DNA of 12,264 nt from DATDVT01 sp035289905 (lineage in GTDB: Archaea; Nanobdellota; Nanobdellia; SCGC-AAA011-G17; GW2011-AR18). Shown in pieces: positions 1-5,679 of the stretch (position 1 is its first letter; the number at the start of each line of letters is the position of its first letter). The notes below the pieces were generated by a model. The model had not been told where the DNA came from and made no database searches. It saw only the letters and a program-made list of their open reading frames with translations. Position numbers and translations under genes: made by a program. The DNA lies in assembly GCA_035289905.1 (NCBI GenBank), contig DATDVT010000046.1, positions 1 through 12,264 of the forward strand. Reading direction: 5' to 3'.

Positions 1-873
1 ATTCCAATACATCTATCTACCCAAGCATCAGTAGCAAACTCAAAATCTTTAGAATTATATAAAAAACTAGGAATTAAAAGAGTAATTTTAGCAAGAGAAT
101 TATCTTTGAAACAAATTAAAAATATAAAAACAGATTTAGAACTAGAAACATTTGTTCATGGAGCAATGTGTTATGCCATCTCTGGAAGATGTTTTTTCTC
201 TCAAGAATTATATAATGAATCTGCTAATCGTGGAAAATGCATTCATCCATGTAGAAGATCTTACAAATTAATAGATTTAGAAACTCAAAAAGAAATTCAA
301 GTAAAAAATAATTTATTTTTAAGTTCAAAAGATCTTTGTACTTTGCCATTCTTGCCTTTATTAATTAATTCAAATATTACTTCTTTTAAAATAGAAGGAC
401 GTTCAAAATCTCCAGAATATGTTTATGCAGTAACAAAAACCTACAGAGAAGCAATAGACTTCTATAATAATGATCCAAACGAATTCAAAAAAGAACTTCC
501 AAGATTAATGGAAAGATTAAATTCAGTATATAATCGAAAATTTTCACAGGGATTTTATCTTGATATGCCAAATAAAGATGATATAACTACTTATTCAGGC
601 AACGCATCAAAAACAAAAAAAATAGAAATAGGTAAAGTAACCAATTATTTCAATAAACAAACAGCAGCAGAGATACATTTAATTTCAAAATCTTTAAAAT
701 TAAATGATACTATTCTAATCACAGGACCCACAACAGGGGTCTTAACTCAACAAGTAACTTCAATACAAAAAAACAATAGACCAGTCACCCTAGCTAAAAA
801 AGGAGAAAAAATAGCTTTATTAACAGAAAAGGTTAGAAAAGGAGACAAAGTATATTTACTACTTAATCGCTAG
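1..873 (+). CDS. U32 peptidase-family protein (RlhA/TrhP-like), 5'-truncated
   Basis: The frame is open from the first base, so the true start lies before the window. The first codons read IPIHLSTQASVAN, typical of the U32 TIM-barrel core. The U32 signature follows at window codons 49-67 (E-x-F-x-x-G-A-M-C, then G-R-C-x-x-S). Four cysteines at codons 57, 64, 80 and 84 match the conserved set that binds an iron-sulfur cluster in this family. Characterised relatives such as TrhP and RlhA hydroxylate tRNA U34 or a 23S rRNA cytidine using prephenate; others are annotated as collagenase-like proteases. The C-terminal part (about codons 205-290) resembles a small beta-barrel. RNA hydroxylation is the more likely role, given the neighbouring RNA-modification genes, but the substrate is inferred. 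The TTG at 106 is an internal Leu codon, not the start. Confidence 0.85.
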   Translation: MPIHLSTQASVANSKSLELYKKLGIKRVILARELSLKQIKNIKTDLELETFVHGAMCYAISGRCFFSQELYNESANRGKCIHPCRRSYKLIDLETQKEIQVKNNLFLSSKDLCTLPFLPLLINSNITSFKIEGRSKSPEYVYAVTKTYREAIDFYNNDPNEFKKELPRLMERLNSVYNRKFSQGFYLDMPNKDDITTYSGNASKTKKIEIGKVTNYFNKQTAAEIHLISKSLKLNDTILITGPTTGVLTQQVTSIQKNNRPVTLAKKGEKIALLTEKVRKGDKVYLLLNR

Positions 874-894
874 GATTATAAATCTTTAAAATCA

Positions 895-903
895 ATTTTA
901 AAT
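895..903 (+). promoter_or_regulatory. Box A (TATA) of the Trm11-like gene
   Basis: The sequence TTTTAAATA is centred about 27 bases before the ATG at 926, and no SD lies between. In archaea the TSS is about 25 bases downstream of box A, so this spacing predicts a leaderless mRNA. Confidence 0.55.
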
Positions 904-925
904 AGTTATCCATTAGATTAACCCT

Positions 926-2041
926 ATGAAATATTTGTTTATTTTAGGTAGAGATATAGAACTTTCTTTAGAAGAACTAAAAGTTTTTTTGAAAGATAGT
1001 GAAATTTTAGCGATAGATAATAATTTTTTAATCGCAGAACTAAAAACTTTACCAAGTAAGTTAATAGAAGAACTGGGCGGTACTATAAAAATAGCAGAAA
1101 TAATCTCTGAAGCAGAGACATTGAATGAACTAGAAGACAACCTAAATCATCATGAATTCTTTCAAGGATCTAAAAATAAACCATTTTATTACATAACTAA
1201 CTATAGCGATAATTTTTTAGAATTTGTAAAAGATTATTTAAGAGAATATTTTAAAGATCAAAGATTAAAAGCAACATATAAAAAACCAAAATCAAATTTA
1301 AAGAAAGTTTCTCCAACAGAATTATATAAAAACGGATTTCCAAATCAATGTATAGAGATAATTCTCTATAAAAATATAGTCGCACAGACAGTTCAAGTTA
1401 CTAACCCCGCAATTCTAGAAAAAAGAGATATTCTAAGACCAAATATAGATTATAGTTACTCTATTTCTTTAAGATTAGCCAAAATACTAATAAATCTTTC
1501 TGAAATAAAAGCAAATCAAATGTTACTAGATCCTTTTTGTAATATAGGTACAATTCTTCAAGAAGCCTTAATTAAAAAAATAAATATTATTGGTATAGAA
1601 AGAGATCCAGAATTATTTAAAAAAGCAGAAAAAAATATAAGATGGTTAAAAAAAGAATATAACTTAAGAAATAATTCAAAACTAATAAATCTTCCATGTA
1701 AAGATTTAGCGCAATGTATTCCAAAAAATTCAATAGACGCAATTGTAACCCAACCATATCTAGGACCAAAATTTTCAAAACCGCCGACAGATGATCAAAC
1801 AAAAAAAATAATTAGTTCATTAGAAAAATTATATTTTCATCTATTTGTAGCATTAAATCTAATTCTCAAAAAAAATAAAAAATGTATCTTTATAACCCCT
1901 CTAATAATCACCAATTCTAAGAAAGCATATTCTATAAACATAAACAAATTATTAAAAAATAATTTAAGATTAAAAAAAACAATCACATTATTTGAAAAAA
2001 ATAATATTATTCAAAAAGAGATACATATCATAACCAAATAG
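926..2041 (+). CDS. Trm11/TrmG10-like THUMP-class tRNA methyltransferase
   Basis: This 371-residue protein resembles the archaeal Trm11/Trm-G10 family, which methylates N2 of guanosine 10 in tRNA using S-adenosylmethionine. Residues 1-60 form a ferredoxin-like N-terminus beginning MKYLFILGRDIELS. Residues about 80-160 fit a THUMP RNA-binding module. A linker with R-D-I-L-R-P (167-172) leads into the Rossmann methyltransferase domain. SAM-binding motif I is LLDPFCNIGTIL (200-211), and the acidic ribose-binding residue is in GIERD (223-227). Motif IV is TQPYLGP (275-281), where family members usually have D/N-P-P-Y, so the base-binding residue is altered. The start at 926 is supported by box A about 27 bases upstream and a full-length N-terminal domain. 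The family assignment is fairly secure. G10 specificity is inferred. Confidence 0.75.
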   Translation: MKYLFILGRDIELSLEELKVFLKDSEILAIDNNFLIAELKTLPSKLIEELGGTIKIAEIISEAETLNELEDNLNHHEFFQGSKNKPFYYITNYSDNFLEFVKDYLREYFKDQRLKATYKKPKSNLKKVSPTELYKNGFPNQCIEIILYKNIVAQTVQVTNPAILEKRDILRPNIDYSYSISLRLAKILINLSEIKANQMLLDPFCNIGTILQEALIKKINIIGIERDPELFKKAEKNIRWLKKEYNLRNNSKLINLPCKDLAQCIPKNSIDAIVTQPYLGPKFSKPPTDDQTKKIISSLEKLYFHLFVALNLILKKNKKCIFITPLIITNSKKAYSININKLLKNNLRLKKTITLFEKNNIIQKEIHIITK

Positions 2042-2092
2042 ATAAAAACACTTAAATTTATATATCTATGCATATATTCAAGCATAGTAAGA

Positions 2093-2100
2093 CTTAAATA
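2093..2100 (+). promoter_or_regulatory. Candidate box A for the surface-protein gene
   Basis: CTTAAATA here would place transcription start near 2120-2125, giving a leader of about 50 bases. A second AT-rich candidate, CTTAAATTTATATA at 2051-2064, would give a longer leader. The sequence alone does not decide between them. Confidence 0.4.
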
Positions 2101-2141
2101 GTTATTTGATAAGAATTATTACTGAAAAGAGGCGAATTTTA

Positions 2142-2169
2142 GACTATTAAATTATAAGGAGGCATAGTC
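2142..2169 (+). promoter_or_regulatory. Leader hairpin presenting the Shine-Dalgarno in its loop
   Basis: GACTAT at 2142-2147 is exactly complementary to ATAGTC at 2164-2169. The 16-base loop between them holds the SD AAGGAGG (2156-2162), 11 bases before the ATG at 2174. An SD held open in a loop could favour initiation or protect the message. A six-pair AT-rich stem is weak, and the function is inference. Confidence 0.4.
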
Positions 2170-2173
2170 CAAT

Positions 2174-3925
2174 ATGAAAGCAAAATTACCGGTATTTGCG
2201 ATTTTATGTGTATTTTTAGTAGTTATTAGCGTTTTAGCTAGTATTACACAGGTCAGTCTAACTTGGCCTGCTTCAGGCTCAAAATTACAAACCGAACCTG
2301 GAGAAAGTGTAACATACACTGTATTAGTTAGAAATACAGGTGATGAATTGGTAGGAAATATAGATGTTACGATTACTGATTTAAATTATGAATCATATGT
2401 AATTTCAAAACCTACAACAGTAATTCCTAGAATTACAAATCTAGCTGTAGGTGACGATTACCCTGTTAGTTTTACTATAAGTGTTCCTTCTACAGCAGTA
2501 GCAGGTTCTTATAAAGGACAAATAATTGCTCGTTATTATTATGAGTCTGGATTAGCAAGCTGGACAGACGAAGAAGACTTTTATCTAGATGTTGTGAGTT
2601 CAATTAACCCACAATCTCTTCTTTCCTTTAGTAAAACCAAATTAGAGATTTCTAGTGATTCTGGAGAAACAACTAATGAAGAATTTGCAATAAAAAATGA
2701 TGGCAACGTTATTCTAACTAATCTTGTAATTAACCATGATTTTACAACTACAGAATTAGAGGATAATGATGGAGAAAATATAATATTAAGTATCTCTCCA
2801 ACCACAATTGCAAGTTTGAATCCAGGAGAAAGTAGAACAATAGATGTAAATATAGATGTAGATAATAACTATGATTCTGAAATAATTGAAGGTAATATTC
2901 AAGTATCAGCAACACAAATTACAACTAGTTTAAATTTACCAACAACATTAAGAATACAATCTGGCTTATGTGAAGCTGGTCAAGTTGGTGATTTAGACAT
3001 AAGTATAGATGACCCTGATGATGAAGACGAATTTAATCCAGGTGAAGAAATCCTAGTTAAAGTAAATGTTGAGAATAATGCAGATGACGATTTAAATATT
3101 TTAATAGAAGCACAACTAATTGAAGTAGATACTGGAGATGTAATAGATAGTGAAAAATCAGACGATATAGAAATTAACGATGGAAACGATGAAGATTTTG
3201 AAGTTACATTAAAGGTTGACGAAGATATAGACGAAGATAACGATTATAAAATTGTAGTAAAAGCATATGAAAAAGGCGACGAAGATATAAATTGTGCTAG
3301 CGAAGAAATAGATGTAGATCTTACTATACCAGATCATAAATTATCTGTTGATAGATTTGAATTAAATCCAGAATCTGTTGAATGTGGAGAAAAAACCCAA
3401 GCAAGAATAGATATTAAAAATCTAGGAAGTAACGATGAAGACTTTAATCTAAAATTAAGAAACTTAGATCTAAACTATGATGAAACTACAAATAATTTAG
3501 ATATAGAAGAAATGGGACAAGACGATGAATATACAGAATCTTTTATAATAGACATCCCAGAAAATACACCCACCGGAGATTATGTATTTGATCTAACAGT
3601 TGAATACGAAGAAGATGATCTAGAAGATTCAGTTACTTTAGGAGTTTACTGTAGTTTGCCTGAAGAAGAAACAACAGAAGAAGAAACAACAGAAGAAGGT
3701 ACAGCTAATACAATTATCGATACACAAAATCCCCCTTTAGATGAAGATGAAGGAACAGTAACAACATATACATCAAAAGGATTCTTCGATGATTTAGAAT
3801 TAGGTACAGCAGCTTGGATAGCAATCGATTTAGCTGTTTTATTATTAGTTTTGTTAGTTGTTGTCTGGGCCTTAAAAAAAGGAAAAAAAACTAAAGTTAA
3901 CGATGAAATAGAAGAAGATTTATAA
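2174..3925 (+). CDS. Membrane-anchored acidic surface protein with Ig-like repeats (putative S-layer protein)
   Basis: The 583-residue protein has a Sec signal peptide (Lys2/Lys4, then a hydrophobic stretch to about residue 22). It ends with a TM segment (about 546-567), a Lys-rich stop-transfer and a short acidic cytoplasmic tail. In between, roughly four beta-sandwich domains can be drawn at about 25-140, 148-262, 266-387 and 388-495. Their pattern of proline/glycine turns and NxG/NTG motifs resembles NEW3/CARDB-type Ig-like folds. Cys266/Cys374 and Cys404/Cys493 bracket domains 3 and 4 and could form one disulfide each. Domain 3 is very Asp/Glu-rich, suggesting cation binding. A Glu/Thr-rich linker (about 496-545) precedes the membrane. 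A strong SD and dedicated leader imply high expression, which fits an S-layer or other abundant envelope protein. That role is inferred from architecture. Confidence 0.7.
   Translation: MKAKLPVFAILCVFLVVISVLASITQVSLTWPASGSKLQTEPGESVTYTVLVRNTGDELVGNIDVTITDLNYESYVISKPTTVIPRITNLAVGDDYPVSFTISVPSTAVAGSYKGQIIARYYYESGLASWTDEEDFYLDVVSSINPQSLLSFSKTKLEISSDSGETTNEEFAIKNDGNVILTNLVINHDFTTTELEDNDGENIILSISPTTIASLNPGESRTIDVNIDVDNNYDSEIIEGNIQVSATQITTSLNLPTTLRIQSGLCEAGQVGDLDISIDDPDDEDEFNPGEEILVKVNVENNADDDLNILIEAQLIEVDTGDVIDSEKSDDIEINDGNDEDFEVTLKVDEDIDEDNDYKIVVKAYEKGDEDINCASEEIDVDLTIPDHKLSVDRFELNPESVECGEKTQARIDIKNLGSNDEDFNLKLRNLDLNYDETTNNLDIEEMGQDDEYTESFIIDIPENTPTGDYVFDLTVEYEEDDLEDSVTLGVYCSLPEEETTEEETTEEGTANTIIDTQNPPLDEDEGTVTTYTSKGFFDDLELGTAAWIAIDLAVLLLVLLVVVWALKKGKKTKVNDEIEEDL
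3662..3703 (+). repeat. 15-base in-frame tandem repeat encoding EEETT
   Basis: GAAGAAGAAACAACA occurs twice in perfect tandem (3662-3676, 3677-3691), followed by a degenerate partial copy to 3703. It encodes the Glu/Thr stalk of the surface protein just outside the membrane. It may vary in copy number between strains and may be an O-glycosylated spacer. Both ideas are inference. Confidence 0.7.
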
Positions 3926-3928
3926 AAT
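3918..3928 (+). promoter_or_regulatory. Box A overlapping the upstream stop codon
   Basis: ATTTATAAAAT is centred about 25 bases before the ATG at 3948 and contains the TAA stop of the surface-protein gene. There is no SD before 3948, so the alkyltransferase mRNA is predicted to be leaderless. Confidence 0.5.
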
Positions 3929-3947
3929 CTTCATACTTTTTATTTTT

Positions 3948-4253
3948 ATGAATAAAATCTATGTTTTAATTTCTTTAATTCCGTCTGGAAGAGTTACTAG
4001 CTATAAAGAAATAGGGAATTTTTTTAATTCTAAAGGCTATAGGTGGATCGGTAGGATATTAAACAAAAACCCATATTCTATATTAATTCCATGTCACAGA
4101 ATTGTTTGTAATAATGGTTTTATAGGGGGATATGCTTCAGGTATTAAAAAGAAAATTAAACTACTGAATCAAGAAGGAGTTAAAGTTTTTAATAAAAAGA
4201 TTGTTAGTTTTGATAAAAAATTTATTTCGCTAAAAGAACTATTAAATAAATGA
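3948..4253 (+). CDS. Minimal O6-alkylguanine-DNA alkyltransferase (MGMT/Ogt C-terminal domain)
   Basis: The protein repairs O6-alkylguanine by irreversible transfer of the alkyl group to its own cysteine. Only the DNA-binding/catalytic domain is present (101 residues, against roughly 160-200 for full MGMT). The active site is IPCHRIV, with Cys49, His50 and Arg51. The preceding recognition helix carries Arg32 (the expected arginine finger) and an NP turn (41-42). Tyr19 sits in the T-S-Y-K-E-I-G helix. G-G-Y at 60-62 follows the active site, as in the family. Alkyltransferase-like (ATL) proteins of similar size usually replace the cysteine with Trp or Ala; this one keeps it and is predicted active. 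The start is supported by box A at -25. The gene is convergent with taw3, with a 46-base gap. Confidence 0.85.
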   Translation: MNKIYVLISLIPSGRVTSYKEIGNFFNSKGYRWIGRILNKNPYSILIPCHRIVCNNGFIGGYASGIKKKIKLLNQEGVKVFNKKIVSFDKKFISLKELLNK

Positions 4254-4299
4254 ATTAGTTCTTATAATTTACCTATTTCAATTTTCACCGAACATAAAA

Positions 4300-4809
4300 T
4301 TATAAAATAGAATAAAGTTTATTAATCTTTAATTTCATTTTTTCTAATTTCTTATTAGATAATTCATTTAATTGGTTTAAATAAAATCTATCCAGTTGTG
4401 GAATTAAATAATTGGAAATTCTTTCTGTTGAATTTATTTCTAAAACTGGTTTTTCTATAGAGATTAAACCAGATTTTCCAAATCCTGAATCTACCCCATT
4501 TTTTAGTAAAAACATTGCAGATTGTAAATCTTTGCATCTTACATGAATTATTGGTGGCTCTACAAGTAACCAACAATTTTGAGTTATTTCAGGCAAAGTA
4601 CATGTATGATGAGAAACAAATAAAAATTTTGAAGTTTTTTTATTTAAATCATCTAGAAGAACAATTCTACCAGAACAAGAAGAAGTAGTATAATAATTTT
4701 GGAAATTATTTATTTTGTCCAATAAAGATTTAATATTTTCATCAATAGACCCCTTTGTTGATTTATCTTTCTTTGCTAAAAATATTTGTTTTTCTTTTTC
4801 AAATAACAT
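4300..4809 (-). CDS. taw3: Taw3/TYW3, tRNA(Phe) wyosine-pathway methyltransferase
   Basis: TYW3-family proteins N-methylate the tricyclic wyosine intermediate (yW-86) at G37 of tRNA-Phe; archaeal Taw3 acts on the corresponding intermediate. The N-terminus contains KDKSTKGSIDE (14-24) and the hallmark Y-Y-T-T-S-S-C-S-G-R-I (39-49), which includes the conserved Ser/Cys/Arg of the family. W-L-L-V-E-P (80-85) and an S-G-F-G-K-S-G motif (108-114) match later conserved blocks. The 169-residue length is close to normal for archaeal members. The ATG at 4809 lies inside the 3' end of the amidase gene (11-base overlap), so translation is probably coupled and both genes share a transcript. No separate promoter is evident. 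Confidence 0.88.
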   Translation of the reverse strand: MLFEKEKQIFLAKKDKSTKGSIDENIKSLLDKINNFQNYYTTSSCSGRIVLLDDLNKKTSKFLFVSHHTCTLPEITQNCWLLVEPPIIHVRCKDLQSAMFLLKNGVDSGFGKSGLISIEKPVLEINSTERISNYLIPQLDRFYLNQLNELSNKKLEKMKLKINKLYSIL

Positions 4810-5164
4810 CTATCATTTTCCTTTTAAAATTTTTTCCAGGACAAGTTTTATCACAATAATCCCTATGCAATTTAATATCTTTAATATTTAATTCTTTTAT
4901 TAATTTATTTAAAGTAATTAATTGTTCTTTACTCGGTTGTTCATAATCTAAATTGCCTAACAAACAAATACCAATAGAATCTTTATTTTGCCCTAAACAA
5001 TGGGCACCTTCTTGAGTTATATTTCTTCCTTTTTCTATTTTACCTTTTTTAGTAATTAAAAAATGATAACCTATATTTTCCCATTTATATTTATCTACAT
5101 GTAAAAAATAAATAAGCTCCTTAGTATTATGATTTCCAGAATGATGGATAATTATTTTCTTCAT
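4799..5164 (-). CDS. N-acetylmuramoyl-L-alanine amidase/PGRP-fold protein (Amidase_2), no signal peptide
   Basis: This 121-residue protein matches the T7-lysozyme/PGRP amidase fold. The opening strand MKKIIIHHSG supplies the first zinc histidine (7 or 8). Tyr33-His34 lie in G-Y-H-F-L-I. The core strand S-I-G-I-C-L-L-G-N is at 63-71, and L-H-R-D-Y (99-103) with T-C-P-G (107-110) supplies ligands His100 and Cys108. All three predicted zinc ligands are present, so catalysis is plausible. There is no signal peptide, so the protein is probably cytoplasmic unless released by another route. Archaea lack murein, so the natural substrate is unclear: bacterial peptidoglycan fragments, a prey or host wall, or another amide. 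The ATG at 5164 was chosen because a GTG at 5176 lies inside the tRNA-Cys acceptor stem. The 3' end overlaps taw3 by 11 bases. Confidence 0.85.
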   Translation of the reverse strand: MKKIIIHHSGNHNTKELIYFLHVDKYKWENIGYHFLITKKGKIEKGRNITQEGAHCLGQNKDSIGICLLGNLDYEQPSKEQLITLNKLIKELNIKDIKLHRDYCDKTCPGKNFKRKMIDVI

Positions 5165-5171
5165 AATAAAA

Positions 5172-5276
5172 AGCACGGGAAGGGACTCGAACCCTTGATC
5201 TTCAGGTATCTAAATATCATAGCATATCGCTCATAATACCTGCAGCCTGACGCCTTAGCCACTTAGCTACCCGTGC
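5172..5276 (-). tRNA. tRNA-Cys (GCA) with a 32-base intron
   Basis: On the minus strand the seven-pair acceptor GCACGGG/CCCGTGC closes perfectly. The D-stem is GCT/GGC and the anticodon stem is TCAGG/CCTGA. The T-arm is AAGGG-TTCGAGT-CCCTT. The discriminator is U73 (plus-strand position 5172), the expected identity base for tRNA-Cys. The anticodon GCA follows C32-T33. Removing 32 bases (plus 5208-5239) after G37 leaves a normal seven-base anticodon loop and a 73-base mature tRNA. CCA is not encoded. The promoter is probably the TATA-rich block at 5301-5310 read leftward. Confidence 0.92.
5208..5239 (-). other. tRNA-Cys intron at canonical position 37/38
   Basis: The 32-base intron begins GTATT and ends AGAT in the minus sense. 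Internally it can fold as TATTAT(G)AGC/GCTATGATA with loop GATAT. The bulge-helix-bulge at the splice sites is relaxed: a three-pair central helix CTG/TAG (one G-U) with cuts at AG^G and AT^A. It is assumed to be removed by the archaeal splicing endonuclease. Confidence 0.75.
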
Positions 5277-5300
5277 ATCACCATTTTTGAAATAGATCAC

Positions 5301-5310
5301 TTTATATATA
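5301..5310. promoter_or_regulatory. Palindromic TATA element between tRNA-Cys and the lipoprotein gene
   Basis: TTTATATATA is nearly symmetric. Read rightward it predicts a TSS near 5330, just before the lipoprotein SD. Read leftward it predicts a TSS near 5279, just before the tRNA-Cys 5' end at 5276. No other good box A is seen in the 66-base gap, so it may serve both directions. Confidence 0.5.
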
Positions 5311-5329
5311 ATTTTTGTTTTTAAAAATA

Positions 5330-5337
5330 AAGGAGGT
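5330..5337 (+). promoter_or_regulatory. Strong Shine-Dalgarno of the lipoprotein gene
   Basis: AAGGAGGT lies five bases before the ATG at 5343 and fixes that start. With box A at 5301-5310 the leader would be only about 12 bases, essentially just the SD. Confidence 0.7.
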
Positions 5338-5342
5338 CTATC

Positions 5343-5603
5343 ATGAAATATAACTATATCATTATAATAATATTGATATTTACTCTTTTTGGATGTGGTA
5401 AATCCTCTGAAGTACCAGTGGCTCCAGAGGTAGATATTGATACCCCAACAGAAGAAACACCAGTTTTAACTGAAGAATTAGTTGATGAAAATATTGTTGA
5501 GTTAGAAGAATTAGAAACTACAGCAAGCACTGATGAAGAAGAACAAGTAGTTACAGAATTAGAAGAAGTAGAATCAGGTATAAATAATCCAGCAAATCCA
5601 TAA
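5343..5603 (+). CDS. Small acidic lipoprotein of unknown function
   Basis: The 86-residue product has a short signal sequence (MKYN followed by an Ile/Leu run) ending in L-F-G-C at 15-18. This fits a lipobox with Cys18 as the lipidated residue. The mature part of about 68 residues is dominated by Glu, Thr and Val, with almost no basic residues (one Lys at 19). It has no recognisable fold and is probably extended or disordered on the outer face of the membrane. A strong SD and a well-placed box A suggest substantial expression. I do not recognise a family. Possible roles are a surface spacer, a cation buffer or a partner of the acidic surface protein at 2174-3925, but none is shown by the sequence. 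Confidence 0.7.
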   Translation: MKYNYIIIIILIFTLFGCGKSSEVPVAPEVDIDTPTEETPVLTEELVDENIVELEELETTASTDEEEQVVTELEEVESGINNPANP

Positions 5604-5609
5604 AACTTA

Positions 5610-5615
5610 TTTTTT
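5610..5615 (+). terminator. Oligo-T stretch after the lipoprotein gene
   Basis: T6 lies seven bases after the TAA at 5603, inside a T-rich run. Archaeal transcription often stops at such tracts, so this is a plausible terminator before the tRNA-Arg promoter. Confidence 0.35.
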
Positions 5616-5629
5616 ATTTAATAGTAAAG

Positions 5630-5638
5630 TATAAAAAT
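5630..5638 (+). promoter_or_regulatory. Box A of tRNA-Arg
   Basis: TATAAAAAT is centred about 46 bases before the tRNA 5' end at 5680. It predicts a TSS near 5659-5660 and a leader of about 20 bases to be removed by RNase P. Confidence 0.5.
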
Positions 5639-5679
5639 AGAGAATTTATTTCAAATTTGGGTCCTGACCAGATCTATCT

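Noticed and set aside
913..1140. Open frame antisense to the methyltransferase gene
   Set aside because: It lies entirely opposite a well-supported gene, has a Ser/Ile/Lys-rich shadow composition, and has no SD or box A.
2581..2805. Open frame antisense to the surface-protein gene
   Set aside because: It is a shadow of the real coding frame, with no initiation signals and no recognisable protein.
3662..3703. CRISPR-like or mobile repeat
   Set aside because: The repeat is a 15-base in-frame coding tandem without spacers; no CRISPR array, inverted terminal repeats or transposase is present in the window.
4388..4576. Second minus-strand frame inside taw3
   Set aside because: It overlaps the conserved part of taw3 in another frame and has no start signals.
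5165..5176. GTG at 5176 as an upstream start of the amidase
   Set aside because: It falls in the acceptor stem of tRNA-Cys, and the amidase fold begins naturally at the ATG at 5164.
5659..5665. GGGTCCT as the true 5' end of tRNA-Arg
   Set aside because: Only six of seven acceptor pairs would form, and the rest of the tRNA would need a much larger intron with no matching BHB. GGGCTCG pairs fully, and its 13-base intron gives an exact junction.
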